Origin: Paragorgia papillata | Taxonomy: Eukaryota; Cnidaria; Anthozoa; Scleralcyonacea; Coralliidae | DNA length: 64,000 nucleotides | Assembly: GCA_035771165.1 (NCBI GenBank) | Contig: JAWNZC010000322.1 | Location: 6,992,501 to 7,056,500, forward strand | Reading direction: 5' to 3' | In this document: positions 25,743 through 36,136 of the stretch, in pieces | How the letters are laid out: each line of letters starts with the position of its first letter | Position numbering within the stretch: position 1 is the stretch's first letter | Position numbers and translations under genes: made by a program | The notes under the pieces: model-generated | What the model saw: only the letters and a program-made list of their open reading frames with translations | Told to the model about the DNA's origin: nothing | Database searches by the model: none

Positions 25743-26092
25743 TGTGATTGAGCTTCTAACAGAAAACCGAGGCCGCTTAACAGTTGTGTAAGCTGGTTAA
25801 CAGTTTGAATGTGTTTTATTAAAAACGTGTTTTTGAATGTGTTTTATTATAAATTTTATTTGTCTTTTAACTGTACAGGTATAAAGCGTGTTTTTGAGAA
25901 AATGGTCAAATATATTTCTTGCCGATCAAGATGATCGGCAACCTTGCTTCTCCGCCGATCATAAACAATTTCGTGCCGATCATTGATCGGTTGTTATTTC
26001 GAGCCCAGATATATATGCATATATTACCAACTGTTAACCAGCTTACCCAACTGTTAAGCGGCCTCGGTTTTCAGTCAGAAGCTCAATATAAT
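25743..26092. mobile_element. MITE with about 65 bp TIRs
   Basis: TTGAGCTTCT, then ACCGAGGCCGCTTAACAGTT, then AGCTGGTTAACAGTT (25746-25815) is inverted at 26027-26092. The centre includes four CCGATCA-type boxes (25922-25990) that could form small hairpins. No coding capacity. Superfamily unassigned. Confidence 0.65.
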
Positions 26093-26500
26093 AAAACAAA
26101 ATAAGACGCCCGCTAGGCGTAAACTTGGGCTACTTATAGGCTGTTTAACTCTAGCTATAGACATGCAATGGACAGCATTACTCAAGTTACCAAAATATAT
26201 TGTCAATATATAAAAATATATACAACATAAAGAAGATTAATACGAACTATAAACAATAAAAACACAGAAACCGAGGCGAACCCTAGACTCGGCCTTACCA
26301 TAGGTAGACTGAGTTAATGATATAGAACTGTCTATAAACAAGAACAAATGTTTGTGACAGTGTGTCGAAGGCACAAACTGGCATATAAAAATTGTGTAGC
26401 AACTTTAACATCTTGGATATCTGTGACAATCATTTGGTTACTGTATTACATGTAGGTGATTGTCAGTGTATAATAAAGTAGAGGTTATTATTGCGAGTGA
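26093..26500. other. No gene recognised
   Basis: A+T-rich spacer. A CCTAGACTCGGCCTTACC segment near 26282 has a loose relative (CCTAGACTCTGCCTACC) near 38036, suggesting fragments of a common repeat. Confidence 0.4.
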
Positions 26501-26517
26501 AGTGGTGCCTCAAATGG

Positions 26518-27200
26518 GACAATAAAATGGTGGCCATACTGGTGTACCAAAACATTGAAATGGTGGCCATACTGGTGTACCAAAACAATGAAATGGTGGC
26601 CATACTGGTGTACCCAAACAATGAAATGGTGCAGGCCATACTAGTGTAGCAAAACATTGAGATGGTGGCTATACTGCCTGGTGTACCAAAACAATGAGAT
26701 GGTGGCCATACTGGTGAACCAAAACATTGAAATGGCAGCCATACTGGTGTAGCAAAACATTGAAATGGTGGCCATACTGGTGTACCAAAACATTGAAATG
26801 GTGGCCATACTGGTGTACCAAAACATTGAAATGGTGGCCATACTGGTGTACCAAAACAATGAAATGGTGGCCATACTGGTGTACCAAAACAATGAAATGG
26901 TGGCCATACTGGTGTAGCAAAACCGTTGAAATGGTGGCCATATTGGTGAACCAAAATAATGAAATGGTAGCCATACTGGTGTACCAAAACAATGAAATAG
27001 TGGCCAATCAGGCATTACTGGTGTACCAAAACAATAAAATGGTGGCCATACTGGTGTACCAAAACATTGAAATGGTGGCCATACTGGTGTACCAAAACAG
27101 TGAAATGGTGGCCATATTGGTGTACCAAAACAATGAAATGCCAGCCATACTGGTGTACCAAAACATTGAAATGGTCGGCCATATTGGTGTACCCAAACAA
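26518..27200. repeat. 33 bp minisatellite, about 20 copies
   Basis: About 20 head-to-tail copies of a 33 bp unit carry TGGTGGCCATACTGGTGTAC and then CAAAACAWTGAAA. Because 33 is divisible by 3, every frame stays open on both strands, giving long spurious peptides such as repeated VHQYGHHFNVL. Variants (GTAGC for GTACC, TATTGG for TACTGG, small insertions near 26630, 26670 and 27005) are scattered, so the array is ageing. Coding meaning is unlikely, since all frames are open equally. Confidence 0.9.
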
Positions 27201-27345
27201 TAATACACACTTGATGAAAGTACAGCAATGTATAAACTGTTTAATAACATCGACTTTTAGTCAAGACATCAGTACAATAGTAAACAATACAAGCAAAAAT
27301 AAAGCAAACCACAAATATTAATACAGTTATAGAGATTACTTCATG

Positions 27346-27466
27346 GTTGGTGAGCGCGTACGATTTTATTCACGAGTGGATTATTACAAGCGAACGAGTG
27401 AGCGCAGCGAACGAGTGAGCTTGTAATAATCCACGAGTGAATAAAAATCGTATTCGCGAACCAACT
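27346..27466. mobile_element. Foldback with ATTCACGAGTGGATTATTAC arms
   Basis: ACGATTTTATTCACGAGTGG plus ATTATTACAAGC is inverted after a 30-base CGAACGAGTGAGC duplication. The hairpin spans about 120 bp. Non-coding. Confidence 0.65.
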
Positions 27467-27479
27467 ATGATGTTATTTG

Positions 27480-28036
27480 TTTATTATATAAGTACTGAGA
27501 TTTCATTCACGATGACAAAGTTTTTAATGTTATTAACGTAGAATATTTAATGGCATTTATTCATTTCCGGTTTGCATAATTAACTTATGTTTAAAAATAA
27601 CTTATGTTTAAAAATAACTTGTTGTTTTTCAAAATAGTAAAGTACTATCGACATCGAGGTCGTTTGTAGTCGTTCATATTTGTATAAAGCGTTTATATTT
27701 AGTTTTATTGTTTTCTTTTTATTTTTTTTTATTGTTTTTTTATTGGTTTTTTTTTGGGTTTTTTTGGGTTTTTTTATATTTTTTTTTATTGTTTTTTTTT
27801 GTTTGTTATTTTTTTAGTTTAATTTTTTTTTTTTGTGGTGGAAAAGGAACGTATTTTCCCGTACGATCATTTTTCACTAGTGAAAAAACATCGTTCGTCC
27901 AATCAGACGGCACGAACGATATTTGTTTCACTAGTGAAATTTCATCGTTCACGTCGCTGATTGGCTGTGGCTAAATTCCGTACGATTATTGCGCAATGAC
28001 ATTTTAATGAATAAATCTCAGTACTTATATAATAAA
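27480..28036. mobile_element. MITE-like element with about 30 bp TIRs
   Basis: TTTATTATATAAGTACTGAG at 27480 is inverted as CTCAGTACTTATATAATAAA ending at 28036. The interior holds a long T-rich tract (27700-27835) and a second palindrome around TTTTTCACTAGTGAAAAAAC (27868-27887). The apparent Phe/Leu-rich peptide of the T tract is low-complexity sequence, not a gene. Confidence 0.65.
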
Positions 28037-28870
28037 CCTCAATACATATTTTAAAGCTTACATACAGCATTCACAGACACAAGTCAGTTCAGCTATGAAA
28101 TGACAACTTCGATGAAGATGTAAAACACAGCATGTTTTTCTTTGTTCTTTGATTTACAGCACTTGAGCACCATTTAATTTATAGTAATAATTACACATGT
28201 AAATTGATCGGGAATTTTCGTAAAAGTTCGCGGACCAACCTAGGTCTACTATAGTATAAAAGCATTGCGAGCGTGTTTATCATTAAAACACAAATTCACT
28301 TCGAACAACACAACCAAAGGCGTCAGGAGAAGAAAAAACTCGTCACTCCTGAAACTCGCCACTCATGAAAATCTGTCAGATGAAACATCAGCATTTGAGC
28401 TGTGACGTCAGAAGTGCCGTTTGGCAACACAAAAAAAATAAAAATTATAAGGAGGCGTCAGAGTTGGGCTCCCTGTGAATATTATTGCCGCATATAAAAT
28501 CTCAAGGGATTACATGTAAATCTACTCTATATACGAGTACCATAGTCGGCCCAGTGCGTGAAACTTGGCACAGCTAGAAGAGGGAGGAACAAACAGCTCA
28601 ACCGGAACTACATAACTTCAAAAAGATCGGATATGATGATTGCATGAGTCGCACACGAATGACAGAAGTCAGGAAATGACAAGAAGTGACCCCTGTCACT
28701 ATGTGTCTTGGTTACGATATCGTTTGGCGAAATAAATGGACATATGCTGTGTATTGAATTACTGGACAGGATCATACTGTATTCATACAAGACAGTATGG
28801 TTTCGAGTTGATGAGTTGATGTTGGTCGATAATTTTTGGACTGATCAGAAACCGTGTCTGTGAAACATAA
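28037..28870. other. Upstream region of the Ig gene, no gene
   Basis: No coding exon. It contains GGCGTCAGAGTTGGGCTCCC at 28453-28472, the exact inverted complement of 25722-25741, and several short A+T-rich stretches. It leads into a TATA box and a start codon. Confidence 0.45.
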
Positions 28871-28873
28871 GAA

Positions 28874-28885
28874 GGGTATAAAATC
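28874..28885 (+). promoter_or_regulatory. TATA box of the Ig-domain gene
   Basis: GGGTATAAAATC lies about 55 bases before the ATG at 28934. A start site about 30 bases downstream would leave a 5' leader of roughly 25-30 bases. Position and sequence are those of a focused core promoter, but transcription is inferred. Confidence 0.5.
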
Positions 28886-28933
28886 AGTCCAGGAATTAGT
28901 TGACAAGAGGCTGCAGGAGTCGGTCTAAAAAAT

Positions 28934-29030
28934 ATGGCCTTCGCTTCTTCAAATAAAATTCTTGGTTTTTGTAAATTATTACATTTGGCTTTGGTTGCTT
29001 GGACTTTGGTCTCCTGCCAGACTATCCCAA
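28934..29030 (+). CDS. Exon 1 of an Ig-superfamily gene: signal peptide
   Basis: The ATG in AATATGGCC opens 32 codons: a short polar start (MAFASSNK), a hydrophobic core (LLHLALVAWTLV) and a polar end at SCQTIP, the layout of a secretory signal peptide with likely cleavage near SCQ. The exon ends at A|GTAAGT in phase 1. Signal-peptide exons ending in phase 1 before Ig exons are typical of cell-surface Ig receptors. The next coding exon is 9.4 kb downstream and accepts the same phase. Product: secreted or membrane Ig protein. A specific role, for example recognition, cannot be claimed. Confidence 0.65.
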
Positions 29031-29626
29031 GTAAGTTTGCTTATGTTTAGTGATTATATAGCTGACATTGTTTAGATAATTGTCAAAATATATAAAACAA
29101 ATCATTGCCGCTTCGAACAAAGGCCTTCGGCTTCAGATTATTTTAAACTATTAATTAAATGCCTTCATATTAAACGCACTGCTCAATGCGCGGGACTAAA
29201 ATTTTTCTGTCAAATCAGTGTTTATATTAATCGTCTCTCAAGAGCACATTCCTTGCTGTATATTGTGCTATGTGAATTTTATACGAATGATTCATAATTG
29301 CTATTTTGTTAACGGTTATCGTCTGGCGTTTAGACTAATATTATCAAGGGGTCGGTTTTGGCCGGCTCAGGCAGGAATGTGGTTTTTATTATACTTTTTT
29401 TCGTTCTTGGTGTTTCAAGTACTGTGCTGACAGATGCATGTATTTAATCTCAGGATATCAACATTATCAATTTACTATTTTATTACTTACATGTATTTAC
29501 AATTTTTATTATTTATTTCCTATTTTATTATTTATTTGCTATTTTATTTTATTTTATTTTATTTTATGTTATGTTATGTTATGTTATTAACTTATTTTAT
29601 TTTATCTTATTTTATTTTATATATTT

Positions 29627-29679
<53 letters not shown>

Positions 29680-29870
29680 CATATTTATTTATTTATTTAT
29701 TTATTTAATATTTATTTATTTATTTATCAGTGCCATATCCAGAAATAATTTGGGCACACCAGTCAGTGGCAAATTTGTGGCAATATTCGAGCCATGAAGG
29801 TGTGAAAACCCTTTAGGGTAGAGATGAGCAGACCACTACAAATTACGGCTTAGCCAATCTGAAGCCAATT
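29031..29870. other. Intron 1, 5' part, with simple repeats
   Basis: After the donor there are (TTTTA)n/(ATGTT)n near 29520-29610, (AT)n at 29632-29675 and (TTTA)n at 29682-29735. I see nothing coding; the only open frames are low-complexity. Confidence 0.6.
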
Positions 29871-30084
29871 ACAGTTGAACCTCTATTAAGCGGCCACCCT
29901 CTATTAAACGGCCACTTGTCAAAACCCCTAAAATATTCCCTGTAATTTACTATAGATTACCCCTCTATTAAATGGCCACCTCTATTAAGCGGCCATGGCC
30001 ACCTATGAGCCAGCTTAATAAAATAAAAAGGCCTCAAGTTTACATGTAATCAAATTCAAAAACATTGTCGGTAATAAAAATATC

Positions 30085-30742
30085 TGCATGTCCGGTGTAG
30101 AGAAACACTATACACTTGTTGACTGGTGCTGAGGGAAACATCGAGTTTTACAGACCTGAAGGCTTCAATGTCACCCGAGGGCTTTAGCCCCCGAGGGTGA
30201 CATTGAAGCCTGAGGGACCGTAAAACTTGATGTTTCTCAACTGAAGGCAAAAGTCAACAAGTGTTTTGTTATATACCAAAGACTTTTAAAATACAAAATA
30301 CCAAACTGACTTGAAACTTGTAAAAGGGAAAAAGACTTACCAAAACACTTAAAAAAACTGAACAAATACACCAGACTCAACAAGTACAAAGAACAGCTTT
30401 AAATTTATCCAGATTTTCTTCAGACCTTCTTTGAAGATATGTATAGATATTCTTTCCTTTGGGAAATGGACTATTTCGTACCAAACAAGCTCGAAACAGC
30501 TCTTGTTTTCAAAATGTTCCATTGAAAAGTCCAAAGTTCTTGATCTGATGCAATAATCATTGTGTATTCACGTGAACAACGCATGATTAAAGCTGATGTC
30601 AGAGGGAAACATTGCAATGAGGGAAACATTGCAATGTTTCCCTTGGCAGAGAGAAACATTGAGTTTGTTGAACAACATGTGATCATGATTTGACCAATAG
30701 GATTTCATCTTTGGCAAATGAAAGTCTTTGGTATATAACAAT
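30085..30742. mobile_element. Foldback cluster nested in the pogo-like element
   Basis: TGTTATATACCAAAGACTTT near 30266 is inverted as AAAGTCTTTGGTATATAACA ending at 30742. Left of it, a tighter palindrome around GGGCTTTAGCCC (30178-30190) has arms of about 60 bp that include CTTCAATGTCACCC. A GGGAAACATTG(A/C) box recurs at least four times between 30130 and 30665. These are probably two related insertions. Non-coding. Confidence 0.55.
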
Positions 30743-30764
30743 ACTCTTTATTTTGCATCAAATC

Positions 30765-31000
30765 TCTCCTTGTGCAGGGATTTGGTGTGCTGAGACTCTG
30801 CAGAATTTCACAAAGTATCATGGATATGAGGAGCTAGCTCTATCAATTTCAAAGAAAAATGACTTGCTTTGCGCTTTGAAACTCAGTGCATTGCAGCAAC
30901 AGATGCACATTGAAAACTATTTTAAGCCAACAACAACACTTCATGCTAGGTGTCAGTATACATGCATTGAATGTGTGGCATTTTTTGTTATTCGTTTCGT
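30765..31000 (+). pseudogene. Possible pogo-like transposase C-terminal fragment
   Basis: The open frame contains GYEELALSISKKNDLLCALK and LQQQMHIENYFKP, a short acidic/hydrophobic stretch ending in a Q-rich hinge plus an aromatic tail. Pogo/jerky-type transposases often end in this style, and the fragment lies near the end of an element with pogo-like termini. No DDE core is present, so it is only a relic. The assignment is weak and context-based. Confidence 0.3.
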
Positions 31001-31203
31001 TGAGCTCCTTTGTTTTATTATTTTTTCTTGTTGTTTTTTTCAAAGTCTACATGTTACTGTTATCAGTGTTTTAGAATTGAATAAAAGGACATTTGACCAC
31101 ACCCAAGGCCCATTGTTGGCGTCACTCTACTAAGCGGCCACCTCTATTAAGCGGCCACAAAGCCATTCCCCGAAGGTGGCCGCTTAATAGAGGTTCGACT
31201 GTA

Positions 31204-31985
31204 CTGTAATAATTATTTCTGCATCAAAAATGACTAACCTGGCCATCATCTTATAACATTTGTGGTTGTTTTCTGTTGCTCAACTTGGTCATTTTGATTT
31301 ATACACTGTCAATTTATATGATTTAATTCATGAACTAAGACTCATCAGTGTTGTACTTTTATTGATTAAAAGACTTGTTGACAAGTGATGACAAAATGAT
31401 CACATTAAAATTAAAAAAATATTTGATTGTATTTAAATTTCAGCCACCATTTTGTTTGTGACAATTGCATGATTGATAAAATTCATGTGTGAAAATGATG
31501 GTTTTCTACAGCTTAAATTCTGCAGGCATTATTGCAGTGATTATGAGTTGTGTAATTTTCTGCATTCATAGGCAACAATCATAGATATAGTGTGATTTTT
31601 TTTTTGGCTCTCCAGTTTTGCCCAAGTAAGCTTTGCCATACTGTACTAACTGAGTGATACATGTCATGTAACTGCTACTGAGTGCTAACTGCTACTGACT
31701 GCAAGTCTCTTTACTGACTGCAGCTAACTATGTCTGATTATGTGATTACGCTTGTTCACAAGGTCAAATTTGAATGCATTTGCATTTATTGGTTAGCAAA
31801 TGTTTTGCTACAAATCAATGCTTTAGTTCCATCTTAATATTTGCCATTGTGTAATAATTAGAACTTTCTCAGACTCTAAATTGTTTTATGTTTTAACATG
31901 TTTTCACTTCGAACCTTCCTCGCTAGTAAATCATTCTCATGGATGTCGTACATCCATTCAATTGCATGCATCAGAATGAGAAAAA
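31204..31985. other. Intron 1, no gene recognised
   Basis: A+T-rich intron sequence. A duplicated CTGCTACTGA motif lies near 31670-31700. No exon, RNA gene or inverted repeat seen. Confidence 0.45.
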
Positions 31986-31989
31986 TCAC

Positions 31990-32075
31990 ACCAAAAATCA
32001 CCTGTGTTTACAATGATACAACTTACAAGCAAATATGCGGTTGTGCAATGGGAAGCCCATGGCTCATGAGTGACA
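31990..32075 (+). pseudogene. Penelope-like reverse transcriptase fragment, upstream piece
   Basis: The frame gives ITCVYNDTTYKQICGCAMGS followed by P. This matches the Penelope-like RT segment in which an F/Y-x-x-YKQ-x-x-G-x-AMGSP motif precedes the catalytic palm. It ends abruptly where unrelated LINE sequence begins. The downstream half of the same protein reappears near 32655, so the piece was split by a later insertion. Confidence 0.5.
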
Positions 32076-32109
32076 GAGTGAGTGCTATTACGGTATGCCA
32101 CCCCGGCTT

Positions 32110-32545
32110 TACATGGAAACATGATGAAAACCGTTGTGTGGAGCATACTCCTGTATGGAGCAGAAACATGGACAATTGGAAAAGAGGAGCAAAGAACTGA
32201 AAGAAGCTTACTAGAAAGTTGTGAAGTATGGATGTGGAGGAAACTGCTAGGCATTAGCTGGAAGAACAAAATGAGAAACAAAAACGTTTTTGAAAGGATT
32301 GAAGGAAAGAAATGTCTGATGGAAATAATCAGGAAAAGACATGAGTTAAAAGACAAAAAAGAAATGAGTTGGACACATACTGTAGTGTGAGGTGCGTTTG
32401 GTAATGGAAGGAAGAATGGAAGATAAAAGACCTAGAGGAAGAAAGAGAACTACTGTTAGTAGTATGTTAAACAACTTGAAAGTCAATGGAAAGTATTATT
32501 TAATGAAGAAACTAGCCATGGATAGAGAAAAATGGTGAGAATACT
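32110..32545 (+). pseudogene. LINE reverse transcriptase 3' fragment
   Basis: The first frame reads VVWSILLYGAETWTIGKEEQ, then WMWRKLLGISW. A second frame, after a shift near 32390, reads LVMEGRMEDKRPRGRKRTTV. This order (LLYGAETWT, W-W-R-x-LGISW, IRKR, EG-x-KRPRGR) is the usual C-terminus of RTE/CR1-type LINE proteins. It is a 5'-truncated, frameshifted copy, on the same strand as the Ig gene and inside its first intron. Confidence 0.65.
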
Positions 32546-32649
32546 CAAGTTGCACTAACTGAGCATTTTTAACTGTGTTTTTGTCTATTGGACCGGTAAG
32601 TACTTATGGTTGTTGAACCTGTTTGTTAGCAGATCACCTGACACCCACA

Positions 32650-32905
32650 CACCACAGTGAAGTACTCTTGGAAGCAGTTATGTCAACGACAGTTCTTCCA
32701 CGTTCTACAAAACTCTCAGCGCTATCGACCCGCACATATCATGTACTGTTAACATGAACACAATGGACATATGTATAGGTTGCCCTTTTTGACTTCACGG
32801 AACCATCATGGTTCGAGTTGACGTTTACAGAAAACCTGCCCAGGCAGACCGTTTAATATCATAATTGTAGATCATCACTCCCACATAAGTCAGTTATTGA
32901 AACCA
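32650..32905 (+). pseudogene. Penelope-like reverse transcriptase fragment, downstream piece
   Basis: The frame gives SSYVNDSSSTFYKTLSAIDP, then HISCTVNMN, a stop, then VRVDVYRKPAQADR. YVND occupies the place of the YVDD catalytic motif, and DVYRKP-x-x-x-D is a typical Penelope-like palm/thumb sequence. It continues the protein begun at 31990 after removal of the LINE fragment. Stops show it is dead. Confidence 0.55.
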
Positions 32906-32959
32906 TGCACCGACCTGCATGCTGAACATAATAAAGGAACAGGACGCGACGCCCACACC

Positions 32960-33690
32960 GGAAAAATTAGTCAGGATGTTTTTCAAGTGGGCAGAGCCAG
33001 AAAAAACAACAAAATGGTTATTGTTCAGTTTTGACGCGACATTTACGCAAGCATGACGTCATGGTGACAAACAAGCCACTCAAGACATTACAACAGGAAT
33101 CTCAGACCGCTGTCTCCATGTGGCGAAGAAGCAGACGTTATGTATAAAATATCTTAATTCTCAGGATTGGAGAAGCAGAAAGGAGTTTTCAAACTAGGAA
33201 AAAGGAACATATAAGAAACGTTAAATTGGGTAAAAAGGGATCCAATATAGCTAATCGCGCTTGGCCTTGGGCTCTGGAAGCAGCTGGGCCCAGTTGCATA
33301 AATTTGAAAATATTTAACTTTGGACGTTATAACTTAGGCTGGACGTTAGCGTTTATGTAACTGGACCGAGGTGTCCAGGTGTCCGGACACCCACACTTTC
33401 TGGATTACGGGTGTCCCACATAAGAAGGACACCCACAATATATTTTAGCAAATATTATCCAAATTGAAAATTGTGGAAAGCACAATCATGCTTAACGATT
33501 TGTTGCTACCACGTGATTATTAAACTACGAGTAGGTTGGATTACTCAAACAGTGACATCAGAAAATATCTAAATATCATCTTTGGTGGCAATTTAATTTC
33601 GGAAATTCCCTTCCAGGCACGAATATGATCAATTTGGCGATCCCTCTTTTTCTTGGTGTGCATCTGGGTCGGAGGTTGGTCCGACGCGTC
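32960..33690. other. Intron 1, no gene recognised
   Basis: No coding signal. A short imperfect palindrome, GGTGTCCGGACACC, lies near 33377-33390, with GTGTCC/GGACAC boxes repeated to 33430. Confidence 0.45.
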
Positions 33691-33696
33691 ACAGCG

Positions 33697-33807
33697 TTTG
33701 TTTGTTTGTTTGTTTGTTTGTTTGTTTGTTTGTTTGTTTGTTTGTTTGTTTGTTTGTTTGTTTGTTTGTTTGTTTGTTTGTTTGTTTGTTTGTTTGTTTG
33801 TTTGTTT
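33697..33807. repeat. (TTTG)n microsatellite
   Basis: A nearly perfect tetranucleotide run of more than 25 units. All frames stay open, giving spurious VCLF or KQTN repeats. T-rich sequence follows to 33830. Confidence 0.95.
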
Positions 33808-34219
33808 TTTCTTTTTCTTTTCTTTCTTTAATTTGTAGTTTGTTTTTATTGAGTAGGCCACATAAAAAAAATATTTGTTTAGAAAAAACCCTATAAATTT
33901 GTGCAAAAACTCTCAAAACAACGTTTTACCTGTAGTATTAAAAATGGTGATTTGCGCTTTGCAATCGTCAACGAACTTCATGGCCCGGACAATGCCTGGA
34001 CGGGTTCAGACCTCGGACTTATTCTCGTACCCAGACCCTTACATGTTCCATGCCTGCGCATTAAGTTATTATAAACCTTGACTCATTTTCTGTTTAATAA
34101 AACATGAGTGAGTGAAAACAAATACGTCTTTGTTAGACCACCAATGGCATTTGTGATATGCTGTGTGGCCAAAGAAGGCTATAGTACGTTTTTGAAACAC
34201 CCTGTAGTATAGATGAGAG

Positions 34220-34678
34220 TAGCCTGCGTCGCAGCCGGACGTGTTTTGAAATTGAAACCCGATATAGTCCGTCTGCCGACCAGCGACCAAATTCGTGTTC
34301 TGGACGCCTGCACGTTTGGATTAGCAATGCTCTTCGTTTTCTTCAGCTTCTGAATACAAACACGACAGATGAAACAACTCGTACGCCTTAAATTAAACGC
34401 GAGACTTTTCAGCTTCAAATGACATCAAATTGTCCACGTCCAGCTCCCATTAAAAATCTCTCGTGAATCTTTTTTAATCCTTTTTAAATATACATTACAT
34501 GTCGCTTGACCAATCACGTAGCGCCGTATAACAACAACTGACGACAAGCGCCAATTACAAGCGATTATTAAAAACCTTGCAAACTCGCAGGGAGTCAGAA
34601 CACGAATTTGGTCGCTGGTCCGCAGACGGACTATATCGGGTTTCAATTTCAAAACACGTCCGGCTGCGACGCAGGCTA
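34220..34678. mobile_element. 459 bp Mutator-like MITE, 9 bp TSD
   Basis: TIRs of about 85 bp begin TAGCCTGCGTCGCAGCCGG and are inverted at 34595-34678. The direct repeat AGATGAGAG flanks the element exactly (34211-34219 and 34679-34687). A 9 bp duplication is characteristic of Mutator-like elements. There is no transposase. The G+C-rich arms stand out from the local A+T-rich intron. Confidence 0.75.
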
Positions 34679-34689
34679 AGATGAGAGCG

Positions 34690-35337
34690 GTGCCCCTGTA
34701 GGGCAAAAAGAAAAAAAACATACAAAAAAACAACAAACCTCCCTCCCGACCTGGAAAAATTGAAATAAAACAATTGACGCTAAACAAGTATTTTTTTTAT
34801 GTGGCCTTATTGGTTTTTTTAGGGGGGCGCCTCGCATGGATCTTCGTGTCCCGTTTGCGCCTTCTCCCTATTGGGTACACTATTTTCCTCGTTTTCTCTT
34901 AACATTTCTTTATCTTATAACTTAGTCTTATTATTGGTATATTTACTTTTGCTAATACCCAATAAAGTTGTTAAATTATGAATAGCCAAAAATGCGTTTC
35001 TAGGTCCGCTTAAATTCAAAATTTTCAGGGCTGGGCGGAAGTGTGTGTGTGTGTGTGTGTGGGGGGGGGGGGGGGAGCATGCTGACTGCTTCCTAATTCC
35101 TATACCTCTGGTGGACATCCGCAACTTTGAAAGCTTCCAGAACCACTGGCTTTGGGACTACAGTACGATCATGACTAGACTTACAGAAACCAAGTCTAAT
35201 TAATATATCCGTATAAATCTCGTACAACACTTATTAACTGGCATCGAGGGAAAGCAACAAACTGAACCTGACCATCTATTTTCGGTTTTGATATATTTCC
35301 CTAGGGAGTAAAAGTAATGTTACCCAATGACACGCAT
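34690..35337. other. Intron 1 with (GT)n(G)n tract
   Basis: No gene. A GT run followed by a run of about 18 G lies at 35041-35077. Confidence 0.5.
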
Positions 35338-35346
35338 GGGTTACGC

Positions 35347-35424
35347 TAGCCTGCGTGCAGACTCGTATAACATGTTGACGTTATATATATTTAATTTGTG
35401 TAATTTGAGTCTGCACGCAGGCTA
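35347..35424. mobile_element. 78 bp hairpin element, 9 bp TSD
   Basis: TAGCCTGCGTGCAGACTC is inverted as GAGTCTGCACGCAGGCTA, with a loop of about 40 bases. The flanks GGGTTACGC and GGGTTATGC are a 9 bp direct repeat with one mismatch. It shares its terminus with the elements at 11829 and 34220. Confidence 0.7.
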
Positions 35425-36077
35425 GGGTTATGCGCGAGAAGAAAAATGTTTTGGGATCACTTTGAGTCTTGGTAACCTGGTCTATTATGGAAGTATCTGG
35501 GGTTTTTTGCGCGCGCGTACAAGAAATGCTTACATTGCTCAACCCCCGCACAAATACGAGCTAAATTTCTAATTATTCGCGCTAAATTTGATATCGCAAC
35601 TCCTTGCACTCCCCGCGAAGCGACTATCGTTTCTCCTGCGTTCGTCAAAGGTTTGCGTTTATTAAAGTTTTACAGGTCCTGCGTTCGTCAAAGGTTTGCG
35701 TTTATAAACGTTTTACAGGTCAGTTCTGATTTTGAATAATGACTCTAACCAAAAGGCATTCAAAAATCTAGGGAATACTTGCTTTGCTAACTTGCAGCAT
35801 CCTATCCTGTCTGTTACGCCATACCGGACGTTTTTGAGTATTAGGGAAAGTACTTGCGTTTCCGGGGGATGTCCAATAAGACCCGAAAGAGAATAATTTT
35901 AATTTGCACAGATCTAAGGAAGCTTTGACGACCCCTGTTAATTTTGCATGTACTGTATATTTCTATCAATTTCACCTTGCTTTTAGACTTCGAGTTTCCA
36001 TATTTGAGGCTATTCCGGCCCAACCTGTCCACTGGGTTTAGCGCCACATATTCAGAAAATAAAATCTTGAGCTGATT

Positions 36078-36136
36078 ATACATACATACATACATACATA
36101 CATACATACATACATACATACATACATACATACATA
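36078..36136. repeat. (CATA)n tail of the LINE fragment
   Basis: Tetranucleotide run at the 3' end of the minus-strand LINE fragment, i.e. (TATG)n on its sense strand. CR1-group LINEs characteristically end in short tandem repeats. Confidence 0.85.

Larger units (their letters stand above)
29872..31201. mobile_element. pogo/Tigger-like DNA transposon remnant
   Basis: The ends CAGTTGAACCTCTATTAAGC and (reverse complement) CAGTCGAACCTCTATTAAGC are flanked by TA at 29870-29871 and 31202-31203. Repeated GCGGCCACCTCTATTAA boxes lie just inside each end. TA target duplication and CAGT..AACCTC termini are pogo-family traits. The interior contains a nested foldback (30085-30742) and a possible transposase tail (30760-31000). 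Confidence 0.75.

Noticed and set aside
26463..27321. Long repetitive peptides of 80-195 residues on both strands
   Set aside because: A 33 bp tandem repeat keeps every frame open. All frames are equally open, and none has exon-like borders.
27708..27974. Phe/Leu-rich 88-residue frame resembling a membrane protein
   Set aside because: It is a T-rich low-complexity tract inside a MITE-like element; hydrophobicity follows from TTT/TTA codons.
28608..28790. Minus-strand 60-residue frame in the Ig promoter region
   Set aside because: It has no homology, overlaps the presumed upstream region, and shows no splice or coding bias.
33541..33916. VCLF and KQTN repeat peptides
   Set aside because: Artefact of the (TTTG)n microsatellite.
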